Source: an uncultured Clostridia bacterium (GTDB lineage: Bacteria; Bacillota; Clostridia; Christensenellales; Borkfalkiaceae). From it: a stretch of DNA of 6,415 nucleotides. The position numbers and the translations under genes are program-made. The notes below the pieces were generated by a model that ran no database searches, had not been told where the DNA came from, and worked only from the letters and a program-made list of their open reading frames with translations. Where the stretch lies: assembly GCA_900557285.1 (NCBI GenBank), contig USSJ01000077.1, positions 1-6,415 of the forward strand. Reading direction: 5' to 3'. Positions 4,367 to 6,415 of the stretch are shown piece by piece (the first letter of the stretch is position 1; each line of letters begins with the position of its first letter).

Positions 4367-6415
4367 ATGAACAAACAAAAAGTCAGCATACTTGCATTGG
4401 TGATTGCATTTGCGCTTTGCATGGCGGCGATGTGCGCGACGCTCATGGGGTCTATGAACGCGAATGCGGAGGCGTCCGTTTCGAAGAGTTCGGTTTTTTA
4501 TTCGGAAGGAGCGGAACTCGTGGACGGGGAATCCGGGGATTATCTTTCTTATAAGATCAGCGATTCCGATACGGGATCGTTTGTGAAATATAACAAGAAT
4601 CTCGCGTTGAAGTGGTACACGTTTACGGATGGGGCGGCAATCGGAGATGCGGGATCCGTGCAGTATTTCAGCATGACGTTTGCGTTGCAGAATACGGATT
4701 TTGAATCTTTCAAGATCGCGATGGAAACGACGCAGATGAGCATGAGCAAGGACGGGAAGACGGTCAACGAGATCGTATTTACGGTCGACGGTTCCGATCT
4801 GAAAGCGAGCGTGAACGGAGCGGAAGCCGTAACGGTCGGCGCAGCGGAGGGAGACATAACGCTGGCTCTTTCCGAAGAAGCGGGCACGGAAGGTCTCGGT
4901 GATTTTGCGGTGAGCGTGAAGAGCGGGGATGCGAGCGCGGTGAAAGCGGGCACGTTCACGAACATCGGCATGAATTATGCGAAGTATGCGTCCAGTTCTG
5001 CGGATACGCCGATCGCACCGCTTACCTTTACAGCGGAAACGGCGGAAGAGGGCAGTGTGACGTTCAGCATCAAATCGCTGAACGGACAGAGCTTCCGGCT
5101 CAACGACAACAAAGAGATCACGGACGACACGGCGCCGGTGCTGGTCATTGACAGCGAGATCAAGCAGTTCAAGCTTGGCGCAAAGGTAGAGTTCGATTAC
5201 ATTGCAATCGATGTGTGTTCCACGGCAAAGACTCCGGAGCGTTTCTATCTGGTCGACGGGATGCCCGTAACGGAAGAGAACGACGGCACGGAAGAGACGG
5301 TGGAAGCTGCTTTTGACGATGCGGGAGAGCTGGTCGGTTACAGAGATCTGGACACGAGCAAATATTTCTTTGAAAACGACTTTGCTGAGGGTGTATTCAC
5401 CGATGCGGGATACGGTACCCTGAGCATTGCATACAAACTGGAAGACAACAATTCAAACAGCGCGTACTATTTTATTGAATGGTATGCAGAGAAAGATACG
5501 GCTACGGGACACATCAAAATGGTTGATCCCAGAGACGCATCGCTGACGAACGCAAGGCCGGAAATGGCATTCTATTCTTCTGACGGAACGGAGAATACGG
5601 CGAAGATCGAGGAATACCAGGCAAAAGTGACGGAAGCGAGCAAGAAGGACGGCAAGAGTATTCAGGTCGGGTCGGGAGCTTATTATTATATTCCTTCCTT
5701 GAAACCGTATATTGAAGATGCTACGTGCGGATACACGGACATGAGCTTTACGGTTTATTATTGGACTGGCAGCAGTTCCGTACAGACGGTAAGCGGCGAT
5801 TATGACGAACTTCGCATTCCCGTAAATACGGAAGGGGATTATGCGTTCTGTGTTGTTCCCACGAACAATTCCGGCAATGCAATGGTCGGACTGAAAGAGA
5901 ACGGAGGCAAGACAGAGATCAGTTCTTCGAACGTGATGGAGCTGAAGAATATTGCCGTGTTCACGTTCCGTGTGGATTATAACGGTGCATACATCGAAGA
6001 ACCTGAAACGGATGAGATCGGTTATGTGGATGTCACGTATACGGTCGACAATTTTGAGATCATTGCGCTTTCGGGGTACAAGACCGAGTATGCGTTGTAT
6101 CGTTTTTCCGCGAAGCAGGGCGTATCGATCACTTCGCTCGATCAGCTGAAAAAAGCGGAAGAAAACGGAACGATCGCGGAGCTGGGCGAATGGATCGAAA
6201 TCAAAAAATATGACTCTTCTTTGGGAGAGGATGAAGATGACAACGTGTATGAATGGAATCCTACGAGCACACTGAGTTTTGTTCCGCAGGAAAAGGGATT
6301 CTACAAAGTGACGGTAACGGTTGATGATCAGCAGGGCAAGACGGAAACTCTTCCGACGGCATTCAAGATCATCAACATTACGGCGGAAGCGGACGTGATC
6401 CCCGGAGCTACGTAT
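4367..6415 (+). CDS. Large secreted or surface protein with Ig-like modules, family not recognised, 3'-truncated by window edge
   Basis: The frame is open for 683 codons to the last base, with no stop. Residues 1-34 form a Sec signal peptide: MNKQK, a long hydrophobic core (6-30), and a likely cleavage site ANA|EA after A34. C18 and C23 are not in a lipobox, so it is not a lipoprotein. The mature part is acidic and rich in beta-forming residues, Thr, Ser and Tyr, with three cysteines (C284, C454, C495). Residues about 43-250 look like a beta-sandwich (YFSMTFALQN near 100, SVTFSIKSLNG 230-240). From DTAPVLVID (254-262) an Ig-like module runs to EDNNSNSAYYFIEWYA (359-374). A second candidate has LRIPVNTEGDYAF (482-494) then NNSGN, and a third starts near YVDVTYTV (553-560), carries an inserted helix SLDQLKKAEENG (590-601), and ends LSFVPQEKGFYKVTVTVDD (636-654). 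These recall bacterial Ig/PKD-like folds of adhesins and surface proteins. Any anchor (LPXTG, SLH, membrane helix) would lie beyond the window. It has its own promoter and codon use like its neighbours, so there is no sign of recent transfer. Secretion is well supported; function is unknown. Confidence 0.88.
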   Translation, partial: MNKQKVSILALVIAFALCMAAMCATLMGSMNANAEASVSKSSVFYSEGAELVDGESGDYLSYKISDSDTGSFVKYNKNLALKWYTFTDGAAIGDAGSVQYFSMTFALQNTDFESFKIAMETTQMSMSKDGKTVNEIVFTVDGSDLKASVNGAEAVTVGAAEGDITLALSEEAGTEGLGDFAVSVKSGDASAVKAGTFTNIGMNYAKYASSSADTPIAPLTFTAETAEEGSVTFSIKSLNGQSFRLNDNKEITDDTAPVLVIDSEIKQFKLGAKVEFDYIAIDVCSTAKTPERFYLVDGMPVTEENDGTEETVEAAFDDAGELVGYRDLDTSKYFFENDFAEGVFTDAGYGTLSIAYKLEDNNSNSAYYFIEWYAEKDTATGHIKMVDPRDASLTNARPEMAFYSSDGTENTAKIEEYQAKVTEASKKDGKSIQVGSGAYYYIPSLKPYIEDATCGYTDMSFTVYYWTGSSSVQTVSGDYDELRIPVNTEGDYAFCVVPTNNSGNAMVGLKENGGKTEISSSNVMELKNIAVFTFRVDYNGAYIEEPETDEIGYVDVTYTVDNFEIIALSGYKTEYALYRFSAKQGVSITSLDQLKKAEENGTIAELGEWIEIKKYDSSLGEDEDDNVYEWNPTSTLSFVPQEKGFYKVTVTVDDQQGKTETLPTAFKIINITAEADVIPGATY

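Noticed and set aside
4418..4438. Cysteines in the signal peptide as a possible lipoprotein site
   Set aside because: FALC and AAMC do not fit the L-[AS]-[GA]-C lipobox, and both cysteines sit inside the hydrophobic core.
4549..4971. 140-codon open frame on the - strand within the secreted protein gene
   Set aside because: The opposite strand has a continuous 683-codon frame with signal peptide, promoter and ribosome binding site; the antisense translation shows no features.

Overview
The window is compact bacterial chromosome, apparently all on the + strand: about 98% is protein-coding, in four genes, two of them cut by the window edges. Codon use is rich in gcg, acg, gat and ggc at mid-range GC content. 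Strong AGGAGG-type ribosome binding sites, a textbook vegetative promoter, a eukaryote-like (type 2) isoleucyl-tRNA synthetase and a secreted Ig-like surface protein together suggest an anaerobic Firmicute, probably an uncultured gut Clostridia lineage (Christensenellales-like is a guess). The lineage is an inference from style and cannot be settled from this window.

Positions 1-4198 hold a translation and RNA-modification block: the last 872 codons of ileS, a COG1092-type SAM-dependent methyltransferase (probably acting on rRNA), and a small RluA-family pseudouridine synthase. The ileS and methyltransferase genes are 32 bp apart, and that gap holds a perfect 7-bp hairpin abutting the ribosome binding site. 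The methyltransferase and pseudouridine synthase overlap by 8 bp (ATGAATGA), which points to translational coupling. Charging tRNA-Ile and modifying RNA are housekeeping functions that fit one operon.

Positions 4199-4366 form the only real intergenic region. It contains no convincing intrinsic terminator, but it has a near-consensus sigma-70/sigma-A promoter (TTGACA, 17 bp, TAAAAT), an inverted repeat overlapping the -10 box and likely start point, and a leader of about 65 nt with a GC-rich hairpin.

From 4367 to the end of the window there is one uninterrupted reading frame of 683 codons with no stop. It encodes the N-terminal part of a large secreted protein: a signal peptide followed by beta-rich, acidic modules that look like an N-terminal beta-sandwich and then several Ig-like domains. 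I do not recognise its family, and it is the least explained item here. Nothing in the window looks like a mobile element, CRISPR array, RNA gene or defence system.
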